A stretch of 7,531 nt of DNA from Actinomycetota bacterium (GTDB lineage Bacteria > Actinomycetota > Actinomycetes > Actinomycetales > Microbacteriaceae), in NCBI GenBank assembly GCA_009703445.1, contig WLGA01000052.1, positions 1-7,531 on the forward strand, written 5' to 3'. The position numbers and the translations under genes were made by a program. Under the pieces are notes generated by a model. It worked only from the letters and a program-made list of their open reading frames with translations. It had not been told where the DNA came from and searched no databases. How positions within the stretch are numbered: the stretch's first letter is position 1; every line of letters starts with the position of its first letter. Below are positions 1-5,209 of this stretch, piece after piece.

Positions 1-453
1 AACATCGACACTATTGGTGCTGAAAATCACTGCATCAGCTCCGGCCGCATCGGCAGCACGCAGGACCGTTCCCGCATTTCCCGGGTCACGGATGTTGGCA
101 AGCAACGCAACCAAGCGCGGTTTCGCGGCAATGATGTCCTCGAGGTCCGAGTGCAGCTGCTCACATACAGCGACGACGCCCTGAGGAGTTGTCGTGTCAG
201 TGAGAGCCTTGAGCACCGGCTCAGAGACAAGCTGAACCTCGATGCGAGCCGACTCGGCACGATCAAACAGGTCTGGGTAGCGCTCAACGGCATCCTCGGT
301 TGCGAACAACTCGACGATTAGCTTTGGGCGGTTTAGCGCTTCCTTTAGCCCTTGAGGTCCCTCAAGCAGAAAGAGCCCGGTCGATGACCGGGCGTCTTTC
401 TTGGTGAGCTTGGCGACCCCGCGGACCTTTGTGGCCTTGGGATCAATCAGCAA
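1..453 (-). CDS. SpoU/TrmH-family RNA 2'-O-methyltransferase, N-terminal 151 residues (3' end beyond the left edge)
   Basis: This encodes the N-terminal part of an RNA ribose methyltransferase that would transfer a methyl group from S-adenosylmethionine to a 2'-OH in rRNA or tRNA. The frame is open from position 453 to the window edge. Residues about 1-40 match the N-terminal substrate-binding region of the family (FLLEGPQGLKEAL, with the conserved F-L-x-E-G). Further on come SEPVLKALTDTTTPQGVVAV and then the SpoU motif 1 stretch NIRDPGNAGTVLRAADAAGA, containing the conserved N-x-R-x-x-x-N-x-G. Motifs 2 and 3, with the knot and SAM site, lie outside the window. No ATG or GTG is available. TTG at 453-451 is the best start, 4 nt after the rplT stop, with a weak AAAGG 12 nt upstream. 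It follows infC-rpmI-rplT, as in many actinobacteria, where pheST often comes next. The exact target nucleotide cannot be told. The family call is firm and the start codon uncertain. Confidence 0.88.
   Translation of the reverse strand, partial: MLIDPKATKVRGVAKLTKKDARSSTGLFLLEGPQGLKEALNRPKLIVELFATEDAVERYPDLFDRAESARIEVQLVSEPVLKALTDTTTPQGVVAVCEQLHSDLEDIIAAKPRLVALLANIRDPGNAGTVLRAADAAGADAVIFSTNSVDV
369..400 (-). terminator. Terminator-like hairpin inside the 5' end of the methyltransferase gene
   Basis: A perfect 8-bp GC-rich inverted repeat (375-382 and 386-393, GCCCGGTC/GACCGGGC with a 3-nt loop) is flanked by GAAAGA and TCTTTC (369-374 and 395-400). These also pair, across a single bulged base at 394. 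Read on the minus strand it has an A-rich upstream arm and a U-rich downstream arm, the layout of an intrinsic terminator, about 57 nt after the rplT stop. It lies within codons that align well with the methyltransferase family, so it cannot simply be a spacer. A partial terminator that lowers expression of the downstream gene is an inference. The hairpin would look similar in either direction. Confidence 0.5.
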
Positions 454-457
454 GGTC

Positions 458-841
458 TTACTTGACCTTTGGCGCTGAGGTGTCTGCTGGAAGAGCTGCC
501 TTCGCTGAAGCTACAAGGCTTGCGAAAGTCTTTGGCTCGTTCACTGCTAGGTCAGCAAGGATGCGGCGGTCAACAACGATGCCAGCAAGGTTTAGACCCT
601 GGATTAGGCGGTTGTAGGTTAGGCCGTTTGCACGTGATGCAGCGTTGATGCGCTGGATCCACAGACGACGGAAGTCACCCTTGCGAGCACGACGGTCGTT
701 GTATGCATAGACAAGTGAGTGCAGCATCTGCTGCTTTGCCATGCGGTATAGACGTGAACGCTGGCCGCGGTAACCCTTGGCGCGCTCTAGAACTGTACGG
801 CGCTTCTTAGAACCGTTTACAGCGTTTTTTACTCTTGCCAT
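458..841 (-). CDS. rplT: 50S ribosomal protein L20
   Basis: L20 is a primary binding protein of 23S rRNA needed for early assembly of the large subunit. The 127-residue product begins MARVKNAVNGSKKRRTVLER and continues with the family signature AKGYRGQRSRLY and the central block YNDRRARKGDFRRLWIQRIN, followed by NLAGIVVDRRILADLAV. The very basic N-terminal half is the extended arm that threads into rRNA. The protein is about 10 residues longer than typical L20 because of a low-complexity tail (ALPADTSAPKVK). The ATG at 841 is preceded by TAGGAG with a 9-nt spacer. It is the third gene of infC-rpmI-rplT, 65 nt after rpmI, with a UUCG hairpin in that gap. In several bacteria L20 represses this operon by binding its mRNA. 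Whether it does so here cannot be read directly. Confidence 0.98.
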   Translation of the reverse strand: MARVKNAVNGSKKRRTVLERAKGYRGQRSRLYRMAKQQMLHSLVYAYNDRRARKGDFRRLWIQRINAASRANGLTYNRLIQGLNLAGIVVDRRILADLAVNEPKTFASLVASAKAALPADTSAPKVK

Positions 842-869
842 TTGTTGATACTCCTAAGTTCAACTGCGT

Positions 870-883
870 GGTGCCGAAGCACC
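870..883 (-). other. UUCG tetraloop hairpin in the rpmI-rplT spacer
   Basis: On the minus strand the spacer contains GGTGC-TTCG-GCACC, a perfect 5-bp stem closed by the very stable C(UUCG)G tetraloop. It lies between the rpmI stop and the rplT Shine-Dalgarno and has no U-tract after it, so it is unlikely to be a terminator. A role as an RNA-stability element, processing site or translational control element is inference. Confidence 0.6.
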
Positions 884-906
884 TCAGAAAATTTGTAAGT
901 TCGGGC

Positions 907-1101
907 TTACTTGCCGAGAAGGGTCTTGAGGGTCTTGTAGTCAGCTGGTGAAACAACCTGGTCTACGTTTAGACGACGCTTGCGACGGTTCGACATGTGC
1001 TCCTGGTTGTGACGCATGTTGATCTGCTGCTTCATGATCTTGCCGCTACCGGTGAAGCGGAAACGCTTCTTAGCGCCAGAGTGGGTCTTCTGCTTTGGCA
1101 T
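907..1101 (-). CDS. rpmI: 50S ribosomal protein L35
   Basis: L35 is a small basic protein of the large ribosomal subunit. The 64-residue product starts MPKQKTHSGAKKRFRFTGSG, the family's hallmark (K-x-K-T-x-x-x-A-K-K-R-F), continues through MRHNQEHMSNRRKRRL, and ends VVSPADYKTLKTLLGK. Its length is normal. ATG at 1101 is preceded by AGGAG with a 6-nt spacer. The start is 15 nt after the infC stop, so infC and rpmI are almost certainly co-transcribed and the Shine-Dalgarno fills nearly all of the gap. Confidence 0.98.
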   Translation of the reverse strand: MPKQKTHSGAKKRFRFTGSGKIMKQQINMRHNQEHMSNRRKRRLNVDQVVSPADYKTLKTLLGK

Positions 1102-1116
1102 TGATTTCTCCTGTTT

Positions 1117-1728
1117 CTACTCTGCAGCTTCTTCGGCTGCAGACTCGTTTGGCTTTTCTGCAGGAGCAGCCTTGGCGGCCTTCTCTGCAGCTTTCTTGGC
1201 TTCGGCCTTAGCGTCTGCCTTGTTCTTTAGCGGGCCAATGACCATAACCATGTTGCGGCCATCGATCGAAGGATTCGACTCGACTGCACCCAACTCGGCT
1301 ACTTCTTCGGCAAGCTTCTGAAGCAACTTGATGCCCATTTCTGGACGTGACTGTTCGCGACCGCGGAAAACCACGATCACCTTGACCTTGTCACCGGCCT
1401 TTAGGAACTTCTGAATCTGACCGCGCTTGGTTCCATAGTCGTGATCATCGATCTTTAGACCGAAACGAACGGTCTTTAGAACGGTGTTGACCTGGTTCTT
1501 GCGTGCCTCACGAACCTTCTGGGCTGCTTCGTACTTGAATTTTCCGAAGTCCATAAGTTTCGCAACTGGTGGCTTTGAAGTAGGCGCAACCTCAACTAGG
1601 TCGAGGTCTTGCTCTTGGGCCATGCGCAGCGCATCTTCGATGCGGACAACGCCAATCTGCTCACCAGCTGCGCCGACGAGGCGAACCTCTGGCACGCGGA
1701 TGCGCTCATTGATGCGGGGATCGCTGAT
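1117..1728 (-). CDS. infC: Translation initiation factor IF-3, probable AUC start
   Basis: IF3 binds the 30S subunit, prevents premature 50S joining and checks start codon and initiator tRNA pairing. From the proposed start the product is 203 residues. It has the N-domain ISDPRINERIRVPEVRLVG and DLDLVEVAPTSKPPVAKLMD (residues 1-75), a linker near 76-90, and the C-domain with KIDDHDYGTKRGQIQKFLKA and VVFRGREQSRPEMG (about 91-168). A Lys/Ala/Glu-rich tail of about 35 residues follows. The start chosen is ATC at 1728-1726, because AAGGAG at 1740-1735 lies 6 nt upstream and family homology begins there. In-frame upstream ATG (1752) and GTG (1767) have no Shine-Dalgarno and would add non-conserved residues. 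A non-standard infC start is known in other bacteria and underlies self-limitation by IF3. First gene of infC-rpmI-rplT. Confidence 0.95.
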   Translation of the reverse strand: MSDPRINERIRVPEVRLVGAAGEQIGVVRIEDALRMAQEQDLDLVEVAPTSKPPVAKLMDFGKFKYEAAQKVREARKNQVNTVLKTVRFGLKIDDHDYGTKRGQIQKFLKAGDKVKVIVVFRGREQSRPEMGIKLLQKLAEEVAELGAVESNPSIDGRNMVMVIGPLKNKADAKAEAKKAAEKAAKAAPAEKPNESAAEEAAE

Positions 1729-1740
1729 TTGTAGCTCCTT
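1726..1740 (-). promoter_or_regulatory. infC ribosome binding site and AUC start
   Basis: Minus-strand AAGGAG (1740-1735), spacer CTACAA, then ATC (1728-1726). This is a textbook Shine-Dalgarno at ideal distance from a codon that IF3 itself normally rejects. It decides the infC start against ATG at 1752, which lies upstream of this Shine-Dalgarno and has none of its own. Confidence 0.75.
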
Positions 1741-1903
1741 TAGACGTGACATAAATGGCCACGCCACAGGCGGGCAGCCTGAATGCGTACAGAAACGATA
1801 AAGTCTCCAGCTTTACCCGGCCACCTATGTGTCTGAGACACTAGTTCGGCGATCGCGGGTGGGAAATAAATCCACTTCTGACCGAGGGCGAACCTCGGAG
1901 CCA
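1729..1903 (-). other. Candidate structured 5' leader of the infC operon
   Basis: Between the predicted transcription start near 1903 and the infC start lie about 175 nt with four possible stems. The first is CCGAGG/CCTCGG (1882-1898, 5-nt loop). The second is an outer ACCCG/CGGGT pairing (1856-1860 with 1815-1819) enclosing GTGTC-TCA-GACAC (1829-1841). The third is TAAAG/CTTTA (1799-1803 with 1811-1815). The fourth is GCC-CGCC-TGT-GGCG-GGC with one bulge (1758-1775), just before the Shine-Dalgarno region. No clear U-tract terminator was found. Leaders of infC or rpmI operons are sites of L20 or IF3 control in other phyla. Such a role here is inference. Confidence 0.4.
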
Positions 1904-1909
1904 TGGGTT

Positions 1910-1918
1910 AGCCTATCA
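1910..1918 (-). promoter_or_regulatory. Candidate extended -10 promoter for infC
   Basis: The minus strand reads TGATAGGCT, an extended -10 (TGn plus TAnnnT) with TAGGCT at 1915-1910. The start would be near 1903. The matching -35 position (about 1938-1933, TTCTCC) is poor, as is common with extended -10 promoters. It is the only plausible element in the divergent gap reading toward infC. Confidence 0.45.
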
Positions 1919-1943
1919 GAAAGAACTCAAAAGGAGAAGCCCC

Positions 1944-2303
1944 TTGTCAACCTCATATTCAGAAGACCGCGAACCTCAATCACCTGAGGTGCAGATGCAG
2001 GACATCGCCGATCTTCCAGCGGTTGAGGTTATCGGTCGCTACGCGGTCGACCTTTTGACAGTGGCCGCCGTTCAGTGTGGCTTGGCCGAGGATGGTCGCA
2101 AAGGTGACCTAGATGAGGCACGCAAGCTAATCAACGCAACCGCCGGCTTCATCACCGCCGCTGCTGCAGACTTGGGTGACCACCACGCCCGCCCACTGCG
2201 CGACGCCTTGCGTCAGGTTCAGTTGGCTTTCCGTGAGGCTTCACACATCAAGGATGCGCCTGGCGCTGGCCCTGGTGAAAAGTTCACCGGCCCAGTCAAC
2301 TAA
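1944..2303 (+). CDS. DUF1844 family protein of unknown function
   Basis: This small acidic, Ala-rich cytoplasmic protein of 119 residues has no known biochemical activity. The DUF1844 core spans about residues 16-105 and includes DLPAVEVIGRYAVDLLTVAA, the C-G-L-A region, LDEARKLINATAGFITAAAA and a Leu/Ala/Arg helix up to LAFREASHIKDAP. The first ~15 residues and the Gly/Pro-rich tail (GAGPGEKFTGPVN) look disordered. No signal peptide or true membrane segment is apparent. The start is TTG at 1944, supported by AAGGAG at 1931-1936 with a 7-nt spacer; no in-frame ATG precedes the conserved part. It is transcribed away from infC and converges with sseB, leaving 20 nt between their stops. Placement next to infC is common in actinobacteria and suggests a link to translation or growth, but that is inference. 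Confidence 0.85.
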   Translation: MSTSYSEDREPQSPEVQMQDIADLPAVEVIGRYAVDLLTVAAVQCGLAEDGRKGDLDEARKLINATAGFITAAAADLGDHHARPLRDALRQVQLAFREASHIKDAPGAGPGEKFTGPVN

Positions 2304-2323
2304 GTTCTTCTCGGAACGACTGC

Positions 2324-3115
2324 CTATTCGGCTGCGATTAGTCGCAACTGCATCGAATCCACGGATTCGGCAATCAACTCACTCTGTGACCACGCCTCGG
2401 CCAATCGCGCCACTAGCGCCTGAACCTCATCCTGGTTCAAACCAGCCACTAGCTTGAGGGAAATCTGAAGCTCGGCACCATCCAAGCGCGAAAATGGGTC
2501 GCCAGCCTCGAGATAGATTGCCAGCACGTTTGGCTCGGTTTCGTCTAGCGGTGCTGCGAAAGCCTGACCTACGGCTTCGTTCAAGAACGATGGCACCCAG
2601 TCTTGCTGCGTAGCCAATGCCTTGATTGCCGGGCGACGGAAGACGAATTCGGTCTCACTGCCAGGGTCTAAAACTATTCGCGTATTGCCCTCGGAGGCTG
2701 CCGCTAGGGCAACTCTGGCAGCATCGGCTGGCACTGGCCTGGCCGTCTTGTTCCAAACCGCCATCGCGGCAACAGAGCTGAACACCGGAAGGCCGGTCTG
2801 CCCATCCGGGGTCTGCACGGTCACGATCGAAAGGTCTGCGCTCTTGTCAACGGTTTGACCGTGAGCGCCCTCCCCCGATTCGCCGAGGTCGGCAAGTAAC
2901 GGGATCAACAAACGTGACGTAGCGAAGGCCTGAAACACAGCTCGGGGGTCGGTCGGATTTGCGCGGAATTCGGCGAGCGCCTCGATTAGAACCGGGTTTG
3001 CAGATCCGTTGTCGTCAGCGAATGGATTCGAGTCGAAGCTGCGACCCTCCCAAGGCACACCGGCAGAATCGGCAAAACGATCCTTGTTGATGTGCTTGTG
3101 GTCGTGGCTATCCAT
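2324..3115 (-). CDS. SseB-family (SseB N-terminal domain) protein
   Basis: The 263-residue protein resembles the SseB family, whose actinobacterial members have no assigned function. The N-terminus MDSHDHKHINKDRFADSAGV continues to PWEGRSFDSNPFADDNGSAN, a signature of actinobacterial homologues. The SseB N-terminal domain covers about residues 42-165, including LAEFRANPTDPRAVFQAFAT, LLIPLL and the segment GLPVFSSVAAMAVWNK followed by IVLDPGS. The C-terminal part (about 170-263) carries QISLKLVAGL and ends LRLIAAE. ATG at 3115 is 14 nt after the hisA stop. No convincing Shine-Dalgarno is visible, so translation may depend on coupling with hisA. Ending the his run with this gene is a recurrent actinobacterial arrangement. 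The type III secretion enhancer function implied by the family name should not be transferred here. Confidence 0.85.
   Translation of the reverse strand: MDSHDHKHINKDRFADSAGVPWEGRSFDSNPFADDNGSANPVLIEALAEFRANPTDPRAVFQAFATSRLLIPLLADLGESGEGAHGQTVDKSADLSIVTVQTPDGQTGLPVFSSVAAMAVWNKTARPVPADAARVALAAASEGNTRIVLDPGSETEFVFRRPAIKALATQQDWVPSFLNEAVGQAFAAPLDETEPNVLAIYLEAGDPFSRLDGAELQISLKLVAGLNQDEVQALVARLAEAWSQSELIAESVDSMQLRLIAAE
2354..2369. repeat. Short perfect inverted repeat in the 3' end of sseB
   Basis: CGAATCC-AC-GGATTCG is a 7-bp inverted repeat with a 2-nt centre, or a 6-bp stem with a 4-nt loop. It lies inside the last coding codons of sseB, near the convergent stops of sseB and the DUF1844 gene. 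No T-run follows on either strand, so an intrinsic terminator is not supported. It may be chance. Confidence 0.3.
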
Positions 3116-3129
3116 GATTCAGAGCTGGA

Positions 3130-3876
3130 TTAGACGCGAACGTTCGCGATTGCCAGAGCCTCTTGGAGGGTGAACTTGTTTGCGTAGAGCGACTTGCCCA
3201 GGATTGCAGCTTCGAGGCCGTCGGCTACCAGCGCGTGCAAGTCACGGATGTCTTGAAGCGAACTGATTCCACCCGAAGCCACGACAGGCTTCGAGGTGCG
3301 CTGCATGACTTCACGAAGCAGCTCAACGTTAGGGCCCTTGAGGGTTCCATCCTTGGTTACATCGGTGACTACGTAACGAGGGCAACCAGCGCCTTCGAGC
3401 CTTGCGAGAACCTCCCAAAGATCGCCGCCTTCGCGAGTCCAGCCGCGAGCGGCCAACGTGGTTCCTCGAACGTCTAGACCAACCGCGATTGCGTCGCCGA
3501 ACTTGGCGATTACACGCTCGGTCCACTCAGGGTTCTCAAGAGCGGCGGTGCCAAGGTTGACTCGAGTCGCTCCAGCCTCAAGCGCTGCCTCGAGAGATGC
3601 ATCGTCGCGAATGCCACCAGAAAGCTCGATCTTGACCGAGGTTGAGGCGTTGACTACTTCACGGATGATGGCTCGGTTGTCTCCGCGGCCAAACGCTGCA
3701 TCAAGGTCGACGAGGTGAATCCACTCCGCTCCCGCATCGATCCAGGTTTGAGCAGCCTCGAGAGGGCTGCCGTAGTCGGTCTCCGACCCCGCTTCGCCTT
3801 GGGTGAGGCGAACTGCCTTGCCGTCGGCCACGTCTACTGCCGGAAGCAGTTCTAGGTAAGTCGAGTTTTGTGCCAT
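3130..3876 (-). CDS. hisA: HisA isomerase, probably bifunctional PriA (HisA/TrpF) type
   Basis: This catalyses the Amadori isomerisation of ProFAR to PRFAR in histidine synthesis. Actinobacterial PriA also isomerises phosphoribosylanthranilate for tryptophan. The 248-residue (beta/alpha)8 barrel has the two catalytic aspartates in LLPAVDVADGKAVRL (D15) and VVTDVTKDGTLKGPN (D172). Phosphate-binding segments are ELSGGIRDDASL and VVASGGISSL. The loop VGLDVRGTTLAARGWTREGG has the R-G-W (residues 144-146) typical of PriA enzymes. The sequence closely resembles characterised streptomycete and mycobacterial PriA in the segments I recall. ATG at 3876 has GAAAGAAG about 6 nt upstream. The gene lies 31 nt after hisH and is followed by sseB at 14 nt. 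hisF does not follow directly. Dual function is likely but unproven, since whether the genome has trpF cannot be seen. Confidence 0.95.
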   Translation of the reverse strand: MAQNSTYLELLPAVDVADGKAVRLTQGEAGSETDYGSPLEAAQTWIDAGAEWIHLVDLDAAFGRGDNRAIIREVVNASTSVKIELSGGIRDDASLEAALEAGATRVNLGTAALENPEWTERVIAKFGDAIAVGLDVRGTTLAARGWTREGGDLWEVLARLEGAGCPRYVVTDVTKDGTLKGPNVELLREVMQRTSKPVVASGGISSLQDIRDLHALVADGLEAAILGKSLYANKFTLQEALAIANVRV

Positions 3877-3907
3877 GTGATGCTTCTTTCGTTTGGAGCT
3901 TTGATGT

Positions 3908-4540
3908 TTAGAAGGTTTTGAGCCAGTTGGTTAGCAACTGAATGCCAGCCTGACCGGATTTCTCCGGGTGAAACTGGGTGGCGGTGAGTGGTCCATTTTC
4001 GACAGCGGCGACGAACTTGCAGCCGTACTCCGCCCAGGTAGGAACCGGAGATGGAATCGGGCCTAGACCGTCATACTGCCAGTTCTGAACACCGTAAGAG
4101 TGCACGAAATAGAAACGCTCATCGGCGATGCCGTCGAACAGGCGTGAATCCGCCGGCGGCATAACAGTGTTCCAGCCAATGTGGGGCACCAAAGGCGCAT
4201 CCAACAGTTCGACGGTGCCGCGCCATTGGCCAAGGCCGTCGGTTTCGATGCCATGTTCGACACCGTGCTCGAACATCACCTGAAGCCCGACACAAATTCC
4301 CATCACCGGTTTACCGGCGACCAAACGCTTGTCGATTAGTTCTCCGCCCTTGACGGCATTGAGCTGATCCATCACCGCGGTGAACGCACCAACGCCAGGA
4401 ACGATGAGCCCATCGGCGTTAAGTACGGCGTCTCGGTCGCGGGTTAACTCAACCTTGGCACCAGCTACTTCTAGAGCCTTGGCCACCGAGTGAACATTGC
4501 CACTGCCGTAATCGAGAACGACTACGCGGGGTGAACTCAC
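3908..4540 (-). CDS. hisH: Imidazole glycerol phosphate synthase, glutamine amidotransferase subunit HisH
   Basis: HisH hydrolyses glutamine and passes ammonia to HisF, which cyclises PRFAR to imidazole glycerol phosphate and AICAR. The 210-residue class I amidotransferase has the N-terminal VVVLDYGSGNVHSV, the oxyanion strand loop IVPGVGAF (about 46-53), the nucleophile motif KPVMGICVGLQVMFEHG with Cys83, FYFVHSYG (about 143-150), and the histidine/glutamate pair in ATQFHPEKSGQAG (His191, Glu193). The triad is therefore complete. The start is GTG at 4540, overlapping the hisB stop in GTGA, with AAGGG upstream inside hisB. This points to translational coupling. Its partner HisF is not in the window and must be encoded elsewhere. 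Confidence 0.97.
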   Translation of the reverse strand: MSSPRVVVLDYGSGNVHSVAKALEVAGAKVELTRDRDAVLNADGLIVPGVGAFTAVMDQLNAVKGGELIDKRLVAGKPVMGICVGLQVMFEHGVEHGIETDGLGQWRGTVELLDAPLVPHIGWNTVMPPADSRLFDGIADERFYFVHSYGVQNWQYDGLGPIPSPVPTWAEYGCKFVAAVENGPLTATQFHPEKSGQAGIQLLTNWLKTF

Positions 4541-5136
4541 AGAGCGCCCTTGGTCGAAGGGATTCCCTCTACACGTGCGTCAAACTCGACAGCCTTGCGG
4601 AAAGCGCGCGCGAAAGCCTTGAACTCTGCCTCGGCAATGTGGTGTGGGTCACGACCATCTAGAACCGTGACGTGCACGGTGATTCCAGCGTTGTAGGCAA
4701 TGGCCTCGAAGACGTGGCGAATCATCGAACCAGTGAAGTGTCCACCAATCAAGTGGAACTCAAACCCTGCAGGTTCGCCGCTGTGCACCAGGTATGGGCG
4801 ACCAGAAACATCTACGACGGCGCGAGCAAGTGCGTCATCGAGCGGGACAGTTGCGTCGCCGTAGCGACCAATCTTTGACTTGTCGCCCAGCGCCTGCTTG
4901 ATGGCCTGACCCAAAACAATCGCGGTGTCCTCAACCGTGTGGTGCACGTCGATGTGAGTGTCACCGGTTGCCTTGACAACGAGGTCAACCAAAGAGTGCT
5001 TCGCAAAGGCAGTAAGCAGGTGGTCGAAGAAAGGCACAGTGGTTGAAATTTCAGAGCGGCCGGTTCCGTCGAGGTTGATCGAAAGTTCGATCGAAGACTC
5101 GCTGGTGCGGCGCTGAAGTTGAGCTACACGGGTCAT
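4537..5136 (-). CDS. hisB: Imidazoleglycerol-phosphate dehydratase
   Basis: This dehydrates imidazole glycerol phosphate to imidazole acetol phosphate, a manganese-dependent step. The 199-residue protein is monofunctional, without the histidinol phosphatase domain fused in enterobacteria. The family metal-binding motifs are intact: FFDHLLTAFAKHS (His39, His47), DVHHTVEDTAIVLG (His65, His66, Glu69) and DPHHIAEAEFKAFARA (His165, His166, Glu169). MIRHVFEAIAYNAGI is also typical. ATG at 5136 is preceded by AAAGG with a 6-nt spacer. The gene is separated from hisC by 73 nt, a wider gap than elsewhere in the run, and overlaps hisH by 4 nt. Confidence 0.97.
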   Translation of the reverse strand: MTRVAQLQRRTSESSIELSINLDGTGRSEISTTVPFFDHLLTAFAKHSLVDLVVKATGDTHIDVHHTVEDTAIVLGQAIKQALGDKSKIGRYGDATVPLDDALARAVVDVSGRPYLVHSGEPAGFEFHLIGGHFTGSMIRHVFEAIAYNAGITVHVTVLDGRDPHHIAEAEFKAFARAFRKAVEFDARVEGIPSTKGAL

Positions 5137-5209
5137 TTTTTGCCTTTCTCCATAGCGACGCTACAGAAAACGTCGTTGGGATGGTTCAAGTCTAGCGAAG
5201 CGTGGCTGA

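Noticed and set aside
27..293. Minus-strand open frame of 88 codons
   Set aside because: It overlaps the SpoU/TrmH methyltransferase in another frame and has a Ser/Arg-rich shadow composition; the true frame has clear family motifs.
1117..1767. Longer IF3 reading from GTG at 1767 or ATG at 1752
   Set aside because: Neither start has a Shine-Dalgarno and the added residues (MAWPF, MSRLKELQ) are not part of the conserved IF3 N-terminus. The AAGGAG before ATC at 1728 fits better.
1945..1950. TTGACA on the minus strand as the infC -35
   Set aside because: It is 29 nt from the TAGGCT -10, and nothing resembling a -10 lies at 16-18 nt. It is probably a chance match in the DUF1844 start codons.
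2622..2858. Plus-strand open frame inside sseB
   Set aside because: Antisense shadow without a ribosome binding site; the sseB frame shows family-like sequence throughout.
5133..5153. Six-codon ORF (MEKGKK) ending in an ATGA overlap with hisB
   Set aside because: It looks like a coupled leader peptide, but it lacks its own Shine-Dalgarno, has no histidine codons, and coincides with the hisB Shine-Dalgarno and A-rich spacer.
5156..5194. Internal promoter (TAGACT at 5194-5189, or TTGAAC at 5189-5184) and a CGACG/CGTCG hairpin in the hisC-hisB gap
   Set aside because: No partner element matches at proper spacing, and the stem is only 5 bp with a 10-nt loop. A weak internal promoter cannot be excluded.
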